Positions 10,155 to 20,613 of a stretch of 41,260 nt of DNA are shown here, in pieces. The number at the start of each line of letters is the position of its first letter. Within the stretch, counting starts at the first letter, position 1. The stretch spans positions 1 to 41,260 of the forward strand of contig MCFE01000736.1 in NCBI GenBank assembly GCA_002104905.1, read 5' to 3'. Made by a program: the position numbers and the translations under genes. Below the pieces are notes generated by a model. That model was given only the letters and a program-made list of their open reading frames with translations, did no database searches and was not told where the DNA came from. The stretch comes from Basidiobolus meristosporus CBS 931.73 (lineage: Eukaryota > Basidiobolomycota > Basidiobolomycetes > Basidiobolales > Basidiobolaceae).

Positions 10155-13100
10155 ATGAGACTGGCGGTAATCTCATGCTTGGCTTTGTCCGGATCTATAA
10201 TCGGCGTCACTCATGCCCAGGATGTCAGTTACCGCCCTGTTCTTGACAACTGCATAACACCACTAGCACGAAACGCTGTTCCCAAGGCAGTTTTTCCTGA
10301 CAACGTCGGGGCAATGCCTCCCACCCTGACTTCAGCCCCGCACACCCTGAGCTGCCCAAACTCACTCGCCAACCTGAATCTTTTTCCGCCGCCGAGATGC
10401 CTCTCACTTGAAGGTACGACGTACCCTCCCAATGACAATCAAGACATATATGCCCACCGCGGACAGAAGTCATCTCGACTGATTACTCACATGGTATGGC
10501 CACACGTTATACTTCACTCGTGAAGCATCGATTTGGTTGACGAATTCGCCTTTCCTGTAGATCACATTTTTTGGACATTTCCTGTCCTTGGATTTAGGCG
10601 ACTTGCTCGTCAACAACACTGACACAGCAAATGTCGACCTACCTGCTGGAGATAATCTTTTCCCTGAGAGCCTCACCACGAACGGAACGCTGCTATTCAA
10701 AAGAGCGCAGTACCAGATCGGCCCAAACGGCTATCGACAGGCCCTTAACAATGCCACCTTTACCTTGGATGGCTCCGCGATCTACGGCTCTATCACTGCG
10801 GTAAACCAAGCATTGCGGTGGACGAACATGCACGGGAAACTGCGAATGACCAGTTTGAACAACACTATAGCCTTGCCGATCAGAAGTGACGATGGCTATC
10901 TACTAGGGGCTGCGCCATCGCGTAGCATGAATATTTTCACCATGGCCATTCAGATCATATGGATGCGGGAGCACAATCGCATATGTGACGAGCTCTACGC
11001 AATCTACAAGGACACTTGGACGGACGAAAAGTACTATCAAGAGGCACGAAGGCGTGTGGTTGCCCTGATCCAAAAAATCACCTACAACGAGTACTTGGGG
11101 ACAGTCCTTGGTCGCTGGATATCGCAGGACTACGACATCTACAAGAATAGTACGCCCAACACCGACAATTTCTTCCTCGGGACAACCTTCCGCTACGGCC
11201 ACTCAGAGCTGAGGTATGTTTTTACACTAATCTTGGTCCAGATATCCAGACACTTATCTCGATGCACTGCGACCCATGCCACATTAGCGATACATATCGT
11301 CTGGTGGATACCCAAGGTGTTTATCTTAAAGACTTTTCGCTGCGAGAGATCTCCAATTTGACCTTGATCGAGAGCATTCCTCTGGAACTCCTAATCCGGT
11401 CTGCAGCAGCCCAAGTCCAGGAAGAAGTAGACATCTACTTCCCTTCTATGTCCATGAATTACACCAATACCAGGGGAGTCTCCTACGACATCCCGGCCTT
11501 TGATGTTCAACGCGGACGTGACCTAGGCATTCCCCTCTACAACGATGCCCGGCAAGCATTCAACCTCCCAAGAAAAACTAGCTTCGAGGACATCAGCAAT
11601 CTACCGGATGTGCAAAATCGACTGAGAAAAATGTATGGCACGGTTGACCGGGTCGAGTCTTATATGGGTGGTCTGGCGGAGAACAAAATCACGGGCTCCA
11701 GCTTTGGCGAGCTGTTTTTCAAGAGCATGGAGGATCAATTCGTCCGGATACGCAATACAGACCCGTACTGGTACGAGAACAGCCCGGATCTTGTCGATTA
11801 CGTTAAAAGCACGGCTTGGAAAGACGTCATTGCCCGAAACCTTCCGCCCACTGCCTTGATGCCTAATTCTATTTGGACCTTACAACAGGAGAGCTCAGCA
11901 AGCCTGAATGATCTTTCTGCCACCTATCGCAACGAATACGTGGCTAACGATATGTACAAACTCAACTGGGAAGTCCAAGGAGATGTGATCAAGTTTGTCC
12001 TGCAGCTCAAAAGCAACCAGGGTTGGTGCGGCGTAGGGTTCAACCAAGTGAGCGCCTCAATGGGGATGGTAGCTACTCCAATTTCTTGATATATCTTAGC
12101 CTCATTCTAACATCATGTCAGATCAAAGCAGACTTCGTAGTGGCCAACTTTTCGCAGGGGTCATTTAATATCGCACCCTACACCTTTGAAGGTCTTAGTG
12201 CCAGCGTACCCAGGTCGACTGATCTCTATAAGATCACTGATTCAAGCATGATGAACTCCAAAGGTGTAACAATCATCCGGTTTTCTCGCCCTCTGGATGT
12301 GGGGACATCCAATAAGATCATCAATACCAAAATGCTACGTAGGTGGACCCCTCGAAGTGCATCGTCCCCGAGCAGCCGTACTAACCCGGCCTTCTAGTGA
12401 TATGGGCATACTCTACCACAGAGACATCCCCCTCGCACCATAGAGAGAACAAAGGGAAGAAAGAGATGAATTTCTTCACCGGCGAGAATTCGAAAGCCAT
12501 CGGATCCACCCATAAATTCCACGGCATAGGGATGATACTGACCTGGACGTAAGTCAGCATGGCGCAACCTTTGGCCCATACCACTCACTAACACCACAAT
12601 CGCACGGCTTATCTAGTGTTCTCTATCCATGTAAGGCCAAAACCCGTTGGTCGGTCTGAATACGCATACTGACTGTCACTCTCCTGTAGTGTCGATTTTT
12701 GTAGTGCGATTCCGAAAGCACACCAATAATTACATGACCTTGCACCGGAATATGCAAATCATTGGGGGGATCTCGGTTTCGACCTTGGGGGCTGCTGCCA
12801 TCGCCACATTCACCGGCATGATGTCGAAATCGCACGGGACATTAGGACTGGTCATATATGCGTGCGTCTTCTTTCAGCTTGGTTTGGGTATGATATCACT
12901 GTGGGGAAGAGAAAACACCCTCTCGGTGAAACAGGGGATTACGAAGTATACTAAATACTTTCACGGGATATTCGGTAGTGTTCTACTGTTGATGTCATGG
13001 TACCGTATCGTGCCCCTACTACTCACACTCAGTGAACAGTCGCTCATCTTTGCTATTTGAAGGACGAACATATATCTTGGAATCCGCGCCTATGCTCCCG

Positions 13101-15317
13101 CCCAAGAAAGACTACTTACAATTCTCTATTTTGTCTGGTTGGGGATCATATTACTCTCCTTCTGTGTCGGGCAATACTGGTACAAGTACGGCACCAAGCT
13201 GCAAACCAACTCCAGGACAAGCAATCGAAGGTCAATTGCGAACTTCCTGGATGAGAAGAAAGTAGAGAGCCTTCCCGCCTTCACTATCGACGATGTCAAT
13301 GAGAGAGTTGCTCAAGGAGTAAGTGACTTGGCGCTGAGCGCTTATCTACCTTTGGCTCGCAACTTACAATTTGATTACTCCAGGCGTGCCTAGTTATGAT
13401 GGAGGGTTATGTGTTCGACATTCGCAAGTGGATTCAGCATCACCCTGGTAAGTGCCCACAATTCCCGTTTCGTCCAACTCGTTCGCTGACCACGGATGCA
13501 CGCGCAGGAGGAGTCAAGATTTTAGAAGCGGTTGTAGGGACCGACATCGGTATTGACTTTTACGGTCACCACAAACTGGCTGAGGAAGAAATCAGCAAAC
13601 ATGACCAGTCCGCTGGGAGGAAATCCGTTTTCAACAGTGTCGTCGGGGACTACACATCAGAAAAGCGCAAGAAGAAAGGGTTCGGAAACCTCGTAACCCA
13701 GCTGTTCCCGACGAATATTTCAGTGGTGAAGCACGACCATTCAAGATTTGCCGCAGAGAAGCTAGCAACCATGCTTTTTGGGCGCTTGTTAGACGAGAAA
13801 GAGCCCGTAGGAAGAACAACCACTTTGGCCAAAAGAAGAGGAAAAGTGCTGGGATTACCCTCGACTCCGAAGCCATCTCAAAACCTTCAAAATCACCTCT
13901 ATCGCCGTTATCTTGTCAATAGGGTTACCACGGTGACCCTCCCCGCAGCCAAAGCCACAGTCAAGCGGTTCGATTTGTCCATTTTACACCCCGTCAAGAG
14001 CATGGACCCATTTCAGCCTGGTGAATATATTGAAATCCAAGCCAAGATCGAGAACCAAATAGTGGTTCGAGCCATTACACCAATCCAAGGCACCTTGTCA
14101 GATTCATTCTATTTCTACGGAAAGCTTTACTCGGATGGTTTGATGTCCAAGTTCCTGGTAAGTTGATAATGAATTCTACGGTGGATTAAATTCCGACTCA
14201 TCATGAAATACGTGTAGGATGAACTTCAGCCGGGGACACAGCTGAAAGTTCGCGGCCCCCTATACAACGTAACCACAGATACTATCCTGAATCCAATCAC
14301 CCGCGATACCGAGCCCAATAAGACGGCATCAACTGAATCTGTCAGCAGCCTCACAGAACGCTATGAGATCCCTAGGCCTCTGCGAAACAAAAAGAGGCCA
14401 GAATTTGGATGCTGGGATAATTTGTACATGATTGCAGGAGGATCCGGCATTACACCCATGTTGCAACTGGTACTTCAATTGAAACCCTTTCCGTTTTCCG
14501 GCTCCTTATTAAACTCTGGCTTTAGATCTACTACCATTTGGAAAACTGGAAAAAAGAGAACCCCAGGAATAGCCGTATGCATCTGCTGTATTGCAGCTCG
14601 ACTATACTCGATATAATTGACGGATACACCCTTGATCACGTGGTCGAAAACTCCAAGGGAAGATTGACGATTACACATGTGCTGTCGTCCCCATGCGAAA
14701 ACTGGACGGGCTTAACGGGGCATATAGACCATCACATCTTGCGAAAATGGCTATGCACCTACCCTGGCAATAATCCGAACCCTCGCCAATTAGATGCAAT
14801 GCTAGAGATCAGGGAATCATCTACCCCCAGAACTCCAGAGACCCCCAACCTGGAGACAGAGGATACTCAGAGGCTGCTTCCATCCCAACCAGCCTCTATT
14901 TTAGAAAAGCGGGAGTCTAGACCCGCGAATATAGTGACGACTGAGCAGATCAAGGCTTCTGAACGCGTATCCAAATTCTTAGACGAGGCTATTCCAGAAT
15001 TCGTTCCTAAAGGAATTCTAGGCAACTCCTCAAGGAACAAACTGAAGCGCTCAACCCAGATCTCACCTACTGGGCAACTGGTTGGGGATGTGGATCATCA
15101 TATCTCCATGCCGCTGTATCCTAGCCAACAATTGGCATCTGGATCGCTGTCGACACTAAACCTCCCACTGGAACACGACTCCCCATGGTGGTATTCCGAT
15201 GAACCACTTCCCCATACTAAGATAGTTATATGTGGGCCATTTGGGATGGCGCATTCGTCTCGCAAATCACTGCGTCGACTGGGCTTTCAGCCTCAGAACA
15301 TTAGTGTGCTCCGCTGA
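10155..15317 (+). CDS. Peroxidase-DOMON-cytochrome b561-cytochrome b5-reductase fusion (DUOX-like architecture)
   Basis: Twelve exons: 10155-10493, 10561-11213, 11288-12047, 12122-12338, 12398-12548, 12617-12630, 12690-12999, 13063-13318, 13384-13447, 13508-14157, 14218-14469, 14526-15317. They total 4458 nt, or 1485 residues. Signal peptide about 1-21. DUOX-type heme peroxidase about 25-540: MREHNR with R249, RYGHSEL with proximal H327, VQRGRDLG; the distal DHD is replaced by SLD (122-124). DOMON about 545-675. Cytochrome b561 about 690-840 with four His: 698, 730, 760, 803. Cytochrome b5 about 886-950: HHPGG at 919-923 and H942/H943. Reductase about 1000-1485: RAITP, GLMSKFL, GGSGITP at 1212-1218, CGPFGM at 1458-1463. 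The predicted path runs from cytosolic NAD(P)H through FAD, b5 and transmembrane b561 to extracellular DOMON and peroxidase. It would work like DUOX with b561 in place of NOX (inference). Start chosen for its signal peptide. Confidence 0.9.
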
Positions 15318-16641
15318 TCGCTTATCAGAGCCCATCGTCGCTCCTGCATCATATCCACCATCACGGACAACCCAAGGTAATCCAGATAATATTTAAACGA
15401 ACGGAGGTCGACTGAGTGCGTTACCGAGGTTTATTGTTTATTGGTCGCTGTGTGTAATGCGAATACTCTCCGAACCACCGTTGTATCCCAGAACTCAGTG
15501 TTGAACTCGGTTATCTGAATAGAAATGCCCCCCCCCCATTTACTTCAGATATTGGATTAGTTAGGACCGAAGCGGAAATGATCCAGATAAAAGATAAATC
15601 CGAAAATTTTGTCTTCAACAATATCGCCATCTCGAGCCCATTCTAATATAACTTCTGCTCAATGGTAAGCTACCAACGTGGGCGGAAGCTACGCTCCCAT
15701 CCATGATTGGTCCATTCTAAATATGCCAAGAATTTCGTATGACATGATATAAATAGAAGATTCTCTGAATGGCAGAGACTTCTTTTTCGGTGCGTAGTCT
15801 ATTGTGGAATAGAGTGGTCCCGATGGTGGGTTCCATGGCGACCATGCAGGTAGTCAGATCAGCACACACAAAGATTGCAGTTAGACCAGCAACTCAATTT
15901 ATGCGCGGTTTGGGGAGGTACCTGATGCATTAGACCAAACCTTGATTCTGACATGCAAGTAGTTTTTCAGAGTTAACATGAAAGTTTAATTTCGTGCAAC
16001 ACTAATCGTAATTGGTATTTATTTTGTCATTTTGGTGTATCATAATCAGCGCACCATTCATCCGCGCTCATGGGTAGTGTGCCCTTGGCAGCACACGCTG
16101 GTGTATCTTTTCGGAGGAGTCTGCCTGATAGAGTGAACTTAAGTCCACTTCCGGATTGCAAGAGAGAGTATCGATCAACCCATATTTTACATGACCGTTT
16201 GCTTTGGGAGCCTCTGATAGTGGTCCATACTGAGCATCCGTAATCCAGCTGTGACTCTCAATCGTTCAATCAAATACAACGAATCCAGAGTGAATTCCAA
16301 AATCCGGATATTGCTGAAGCCGGGTCAATCCTATCCGCCACTAAAATGGTAATATGAGATCACTATTCCATTATATATGGTGCCAATAGAATGCAAGAAT
16401 CGGTTCTCTAACAGCCATTAAAAATTAGGCGTGTTTTCTGCTGGACCAGTCATTGCTCTCCATTCCTAGATTCATATATCTCTGGTGTTCTTGGATAATA
16501 TTTGGTTGGATTCTCACATATATATTCAATATTTTGAAATAAAACGACCCAACCTTTCTATCTTTTCAGTGTCATTGAAATATAGTTAGAAAAGACCTTT
16601 TCTCCACCTGAACTCTTCCCTTCACACCACAAACTAATATC
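15318..16641. other. Intergenic, AT-rich
   Basis: About 1.3 kb with no supported gene. It includes a C9 run near 15527-15535 and AT-rich sequence leading into the guanylyltransferase promoter. Confidence 0.5.
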
Positions 16642-17998
16642 ATGAAAGCCCTTATTCTTGTCGGAGGTAAGTCTGCTTCTTAACAGGGAAACAAGATAGC
16701 TTGGAACTTAAAGTGCGTTGTACCTATCGCGTCATCTAGGTTTTGGAACCCGTCTCCGTCCACTCACCCTTACCCTTCCTAAACCCTTGGTGGAGTTTGC
16801 CAACAAGCCAATGATCCTTCATCAGATTGAAGCTCTAGTCAAGGTAAATATTCGCCATTCCTCTTACTCACAACTGCTAGTTCTCACTTTGGCTCTCATC
16901 TGCGATAGGCTGGTGTCACTGACATCGTTCTCGCGGTCAACTACCGCCCAGAAATCATGGTGTCTGTTTTGGAGAAATATGAGAAGGAATTCAATGTCAA
17001 AATCACCTTTTCCGTGGAAACCGAGCCCCTTGGCACAGGTACTTCACCCGATGTGACTACTGCCCTTCCAGGTGGCTCTAACCATATTCTACCTAGCCGG
17101 CCCCCTTGCTCTCGCCAAAGAGATTCTCGGTAGAGACAACAGCCCATTCTTCGTCTTGAACAGTGATGTAATCTGTGATTACCCCTTCGAACAGCTCCGT
17201 GATTTCCATCTTCAACACGGAGATGAAGGAACCATTGTGGTCACTAAAGTCGATGAACCCTCCAAGTATGGTGTAGTGGTCAACAAAACCGACAGCACAG
17301 CAATCGAGAGATTCGTTGAGAAGCCCGTGGAGTTTGTATCCAACAAGATCAATGCTGGCATGTACATTTTCAACCCTAGCATATTGGATCGTATCGAGGT
17401 AAGCCCGGATCGCAGTAGACACAACATATGATGGGTTGCATTTATTGAAGCACGATCTTTTTCTTAGCCCAAGCCAACTTCTATTGAGAAGGAGATCTTC
17501 CCTACTATGGCCGCCGAGGTTCAACTTCATTCCTTCAACCTCGAAGGTTTCTGGATGGATGTAGGACAACCCAAAGATTTCCTTACTGGCACCTGCCTCT
17601 ACCTTTCCCATCTGTCCAAGCGGAACCCCCAAAGCCTTGCCCCAGCTTCTGAGCCATATGTGTATGGCGGAAACGTACTCGTCGATCCTAGCGCCAAAAT
17701 CGGCAAGGGCTGCAAAATTGGACCCAATGTGGTGATTGGGCCCAATGTTGTTGTTGGCGACGGTGTACGTCTTCAAAGATGTGTTTTGCTTGAAGGAGCC
17801 AGAGTCAAGGACCATGCCTGGATCAAGAGCGCCATCATTGGCTGGCACTCGGTTGTCGGCAGATGGTGCCGCTTGGAAGGGGTCACCGTTTTGGGAGATG
17901 ACGTTAACGTCAGCGATGAAATCTACGTGAATGGTGGATCTGTTCTTCCTCATAAGGGCATCAGTGTCAACGTCTCCGAACCACAAATTATCATGTAA
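16642..17998 (+). CDS. MPG1: Mannose-1-phosphate guanylyltransferase (GDP-mannose pyrophosphorylase)
   Basis: Makes GDP-mannose from mannose-1-phosphate and GTP for N-glycans, GPI anchors and wall mannans; cytosolic. Exons 16642-16666, 16740-16843, 16909-17038, 17097-17398 and 17468-17998 give 363 residues, the usual family length. The nucleotidyltransferase signature [19 protein letters not shown] spans the first intron, which splits the GG|F codon region. The [27 protein letters not shown] and NAGMY blocks follow. The C-terminus is a left-handed beta-helix hexapeptide domain ([17 protein letters not shown]) and ends near EPQIIM, as in fungal Mpg1/Psa1 and animal GMPPB. All four introns are 59-73 nt. 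A 318-residue antisense open frame is a codon-usage shadow. Confidence 0.96.
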
Positions 17999-18907
17999 CA
18001 AGAGAAAATCGATATTAACCTCGCACCACAATCTTTTCCACACCGACACTATCTAATATATTCCCTGAGCCAGGAATTCATTTTGGATCACTTTAAGATG
18101 ATTCAGTCAACTCTTTTGTGAAATGTATATTAGAAATTTCCATCTTTTTAAACCATCCCCAGATCACAACGTCAATAAAGAATTAGATATGATTTCCAAA
18201 TCCCCATCGCCCGACGCCAAGGATTCAATTCACACCCGCGGCTCAGTGTCGCTGCGGCCATATCTACCAATGAGATGATGAAACATCTTGGTGCGAGGGG
18301 CACTCAAACCAATTTCCATTGGCCAGTGGTGTTTACATGATGATGATGAGTGGATGCGCTGGAGAAGTGTATCCAAGCGCAACTGGATCGCGATGAGGTC
18401 AAGATAGAGAGGTGGTGGGGAGATAGGCTAATCCGAGGCTTGGACAAGTTCAGTCACAGTGGGTATCTGGTTTGTGAGCCTTTTCTTAGATTTGGCGAGG
18501 GTGCCAGCCTAAGAATCCCGCGATGGTTAAAAATAAGGCTGGAGATAAGCTAAACAGTGTTTGGAACTCGTAAATAAACCCTTAATTCGATTTAATTAAA
18601 CATTCCCTTCGTTGGCCAATTACTCGCTATTCATCCTAGGGCAATGTTTAATTAAATCGAGTTGAGGATAAACCAGACCAGCGTACAGTCTTAGGATGAA
18701 GTGCGAGTTATTGGCCAACGAAGGCTGTACGCTGGTCTTGTTTGCATGCCAGCACTCGCTAGGGACACAACGCCATGTGAGACCGAGCTGATTGGTGGGG
18801 CCATTGTTTACCTTTGGTCTTCTCGGTGTATATGAGGTTCATTTCCTACAACTGGAGGGTTGATACACTGGATTCTCTTTACCTTCTCTCATCTGATCTT
18901 TATATTC
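17999..18907. other. Intergenic with interlocked inverted repeats
   Basis: No supported gene. A 67-codon frame at 18350-18553 has no family character. The notable content is the interleaved repeat block at 18588-18737, annotated separately. Confidence 0.5.
18588..18737. repeat. Interlocked inverted repeats (A-B-A'-C-B'-C')
   Basis: Three inverted-repeat pairs interleave. A 18588-18604 pairs perfectly (17 nt) with A' 18643-18659. B 18606-18638 pairs with B' 18692-18724 (33 nt, about four mismatches). C 18676-18688 pairs perfectly (13 nt) with C' 18725-18737. If A/A' and C/C' extrude as hairpins, their loops contain B and B', which are complementary to each other, giving a kissing-loop or pseudoknot topology. 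Origin is unknown. It could be a small palindromic mobile element (MITE or foldback type) or a rearranged palindrome. Confidence 0.8.
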
Positions 18908-20431
18908 ATGGGTGTTGCCGAGAAAAATTACGAGTCTCAGGTGCGGTCGCACAACAAAGTATTGGTGAACAGTACTGAGGAGGAATGGGACAAACGTCGG
19001 GATGCAATCAACAAGTTGAAGTCACTGGTGAAGGAGGGTGTCCACCTCCGCAATTTCATTCCTATGTGCATCATGGTTTCCACGCCCATCATCGAGTGTA
19101 TGAAGAGCGAAAGAACACAGCTTTGCAATCTGGCTATGGATTACGTCGAGGAGATCGCTCGCTCCACCAAGGCTGAGTTTGATCCTCTAGCGGAGCATTA
19201 CCTCTCGGTTATCTTGAGAAACTGCGGACGCACCAACAAGATTGTTAGGCTCAAGGCTGGTGACTGTTTGGTTAGCATCTTAAGCTGCGCTGGGCCAACT
19301 TCGTGGTTTCCAAGGATGCTCCAGGATCGGGACAATGAAAACAAGGATATCAGGTCGCATGTGATTAGAGGGTTGAATGCGGTTCTTGGCGTGGAGCAAG
19401 CGAATCTTTCTCCTCTTGTCTCGTCCATTGAAAAAGTTCTGGCCGCCACCGTAGCTGATGCATCCCCGGAAGTACGAGAGTACGGCTTCAGGTGTTATCA
19501 GCTATATCTCCAAAGATTTCCAGAAAGGGTCCAGTCATTCCACTCTTCATTGGATGTCGGAGCCTTGAAGACCTTGGAAAAACTTCAAGCGCGTAAAGTG
19601 ACCGCCAATAACAGCCGTCATAAACAAATGAAAGCCAAGCCCGCACGTGAGGAAAAATTCTGCATCACCAGTGACAATATGCCAGGGATTGAGGTGGGTT
19701 GTCAGGATCAAATTTCAGAAGCTTCCCGGGCGCAAACTTCGAATCAAGAGGCCCCGAGCACCGAGGTGACTGGATCATCAGAGCAACCTGAGCATCCGTG
19801 CGATGGGGTTCAGGGTGATGCCCAAATTGACACATGCATTGACATGCCAAAACCTCCATCTTCTACGGTAGCTAGCCAAATATCGGTAATTGGGGGGTTC
19901 GTCCCGAAAACGACTTCATGTAACGGTTTGACCAAAACCAACTCTGCGAATCATCAGAAGTCCAATACGGTTGGTCGCACAATTCTTGCAGGAGGGGCAC
20001 AACGTGTTTTGAAAAAGGTCGAGTCAAACAGGAAGGTACTGCCCAAGTCCAATGGAAAGAAGCTGGAAAAATCGAAACCACCATCACAATCGCTGGGCCA
20101 GGGGCCGAAAAAAAGTTTAGTGAAGCCCGAGTCTATTCCTCCAGCCGCCAAAGTTAACCGCGGTATGGCTACCACAAATATCAAGCGTACAGTGTCCAAG
20201 ATCCCTCCTCTAGCAACTAAGCGCCCACATTCTCCACACGACACACCTCTGGAAAGTGTCAAATTGGTGAAGACCACCCGTTCCAGCTTTTCCCGTCCCA
20301 CAGCATCGTCCAACGCCAAGGCGTCTGCCGCTGTAGAAAAATTGCATCGGAAGGGGGTCGATCAACCAAGAACTTTGGCAAGAAAAGCAATAGGGACTAC
20401 TGGCCCACTCCGAGTATTGCGAAAACCATAA
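18908..20431 (+). CDS. Small CLASP-like protein with one TOG domain
   Basis: Predicted microtubule plus-end regulator, 507 residues, single exon. Residues about 10-235 form an alpha-helical TOG/CLASP_N array. Its blocks are EEEWDKRRDAINKLKSLV, the CNLAMDYVEEIA helix, KIVRLKAGDCLVSIL and DASPEVREYGFRCYQLYLQRFPER. The remaining half is basic and Ser/Pro-rich, with SKIP at about residues 430-433 set among Arg/Lys. That fits the SxIP EB1-binding motif. Family CLASPs are usually much longer with several TOG domains, so this is a reduced version. The frame is open upstream to 18860 but only from TTG, so I take the ATG at 18908. An AATAAA lies at 20486. Confidence 0.8.
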   Translation: MGVAEKNYESQVRSHNKVLVNSTEEEWDKRRDAINKLKSLVKEGVHLRNFIPMCIMVSTPIIECMKSERTQLCNLAMDYVEEIARSTKAEFDPLAEHYLSVILRNCGRTNKIVRLKAGDCLVSILSCAGPTSWFPRMLQDRDNENKDIRSHVIRGLNAVLGVEQANLSPLVSSIEKVLAATVADASPEVREYGFRCYQLYLQRFPERVQSFHSSLDVGALKTLEKLQARKVTANNSRHKQMKAKPAREEKFCITSDNMPGIEVGCQDQISEASRAQTSNQEAPSTEVTGSSEQPEHPCDGVQGDAQIDTCIDMPKPPSSTVASQISVIGGFVPKTTSCNGLTKTNSANHQKSNTVGRTILAGGAQRVLKKVESNRKVLPKSNGKKLEKSKPPSQSLGQGPKKSLVKPESIPPAAKVNRGMATTNIKRTVSKIPPLATKRPHSPHDTPLESVKLVKTTRSSFSRPTASSNAKASAAVEKLHRKGVDQPRTLARKAIGTTGPLRVLRKP

Positions 20432-20613
20432 GTTGATATCCTGCGCATTGTGTGCACTGTAGTATTTGTGTATTTCTATCACTTCAATAAAACAAGGAAT
20501 GGGCCGTGTATGGATTTACGAGATAAACCAACCCCGTTTAATTTAGTCTTGTAATAGAAAATCAGCATCAATCCATCTGTCCCCTCCTCAATTGGATGTT
20601 GGTGTTTCACTTG

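Noticed and set aside
17093-18049. 318-codon open frame antisense to the mannose-1-phosphate guanylyltransferase
   Set aside because: It is a codon-bias shadow of the real exons and crosses the sense introns without any family resemblance.
18350-18553. 67-codon open frame upstream of the interlocked repeats
   Set aside because: Too short, no homology by eye, and no regulatory context.
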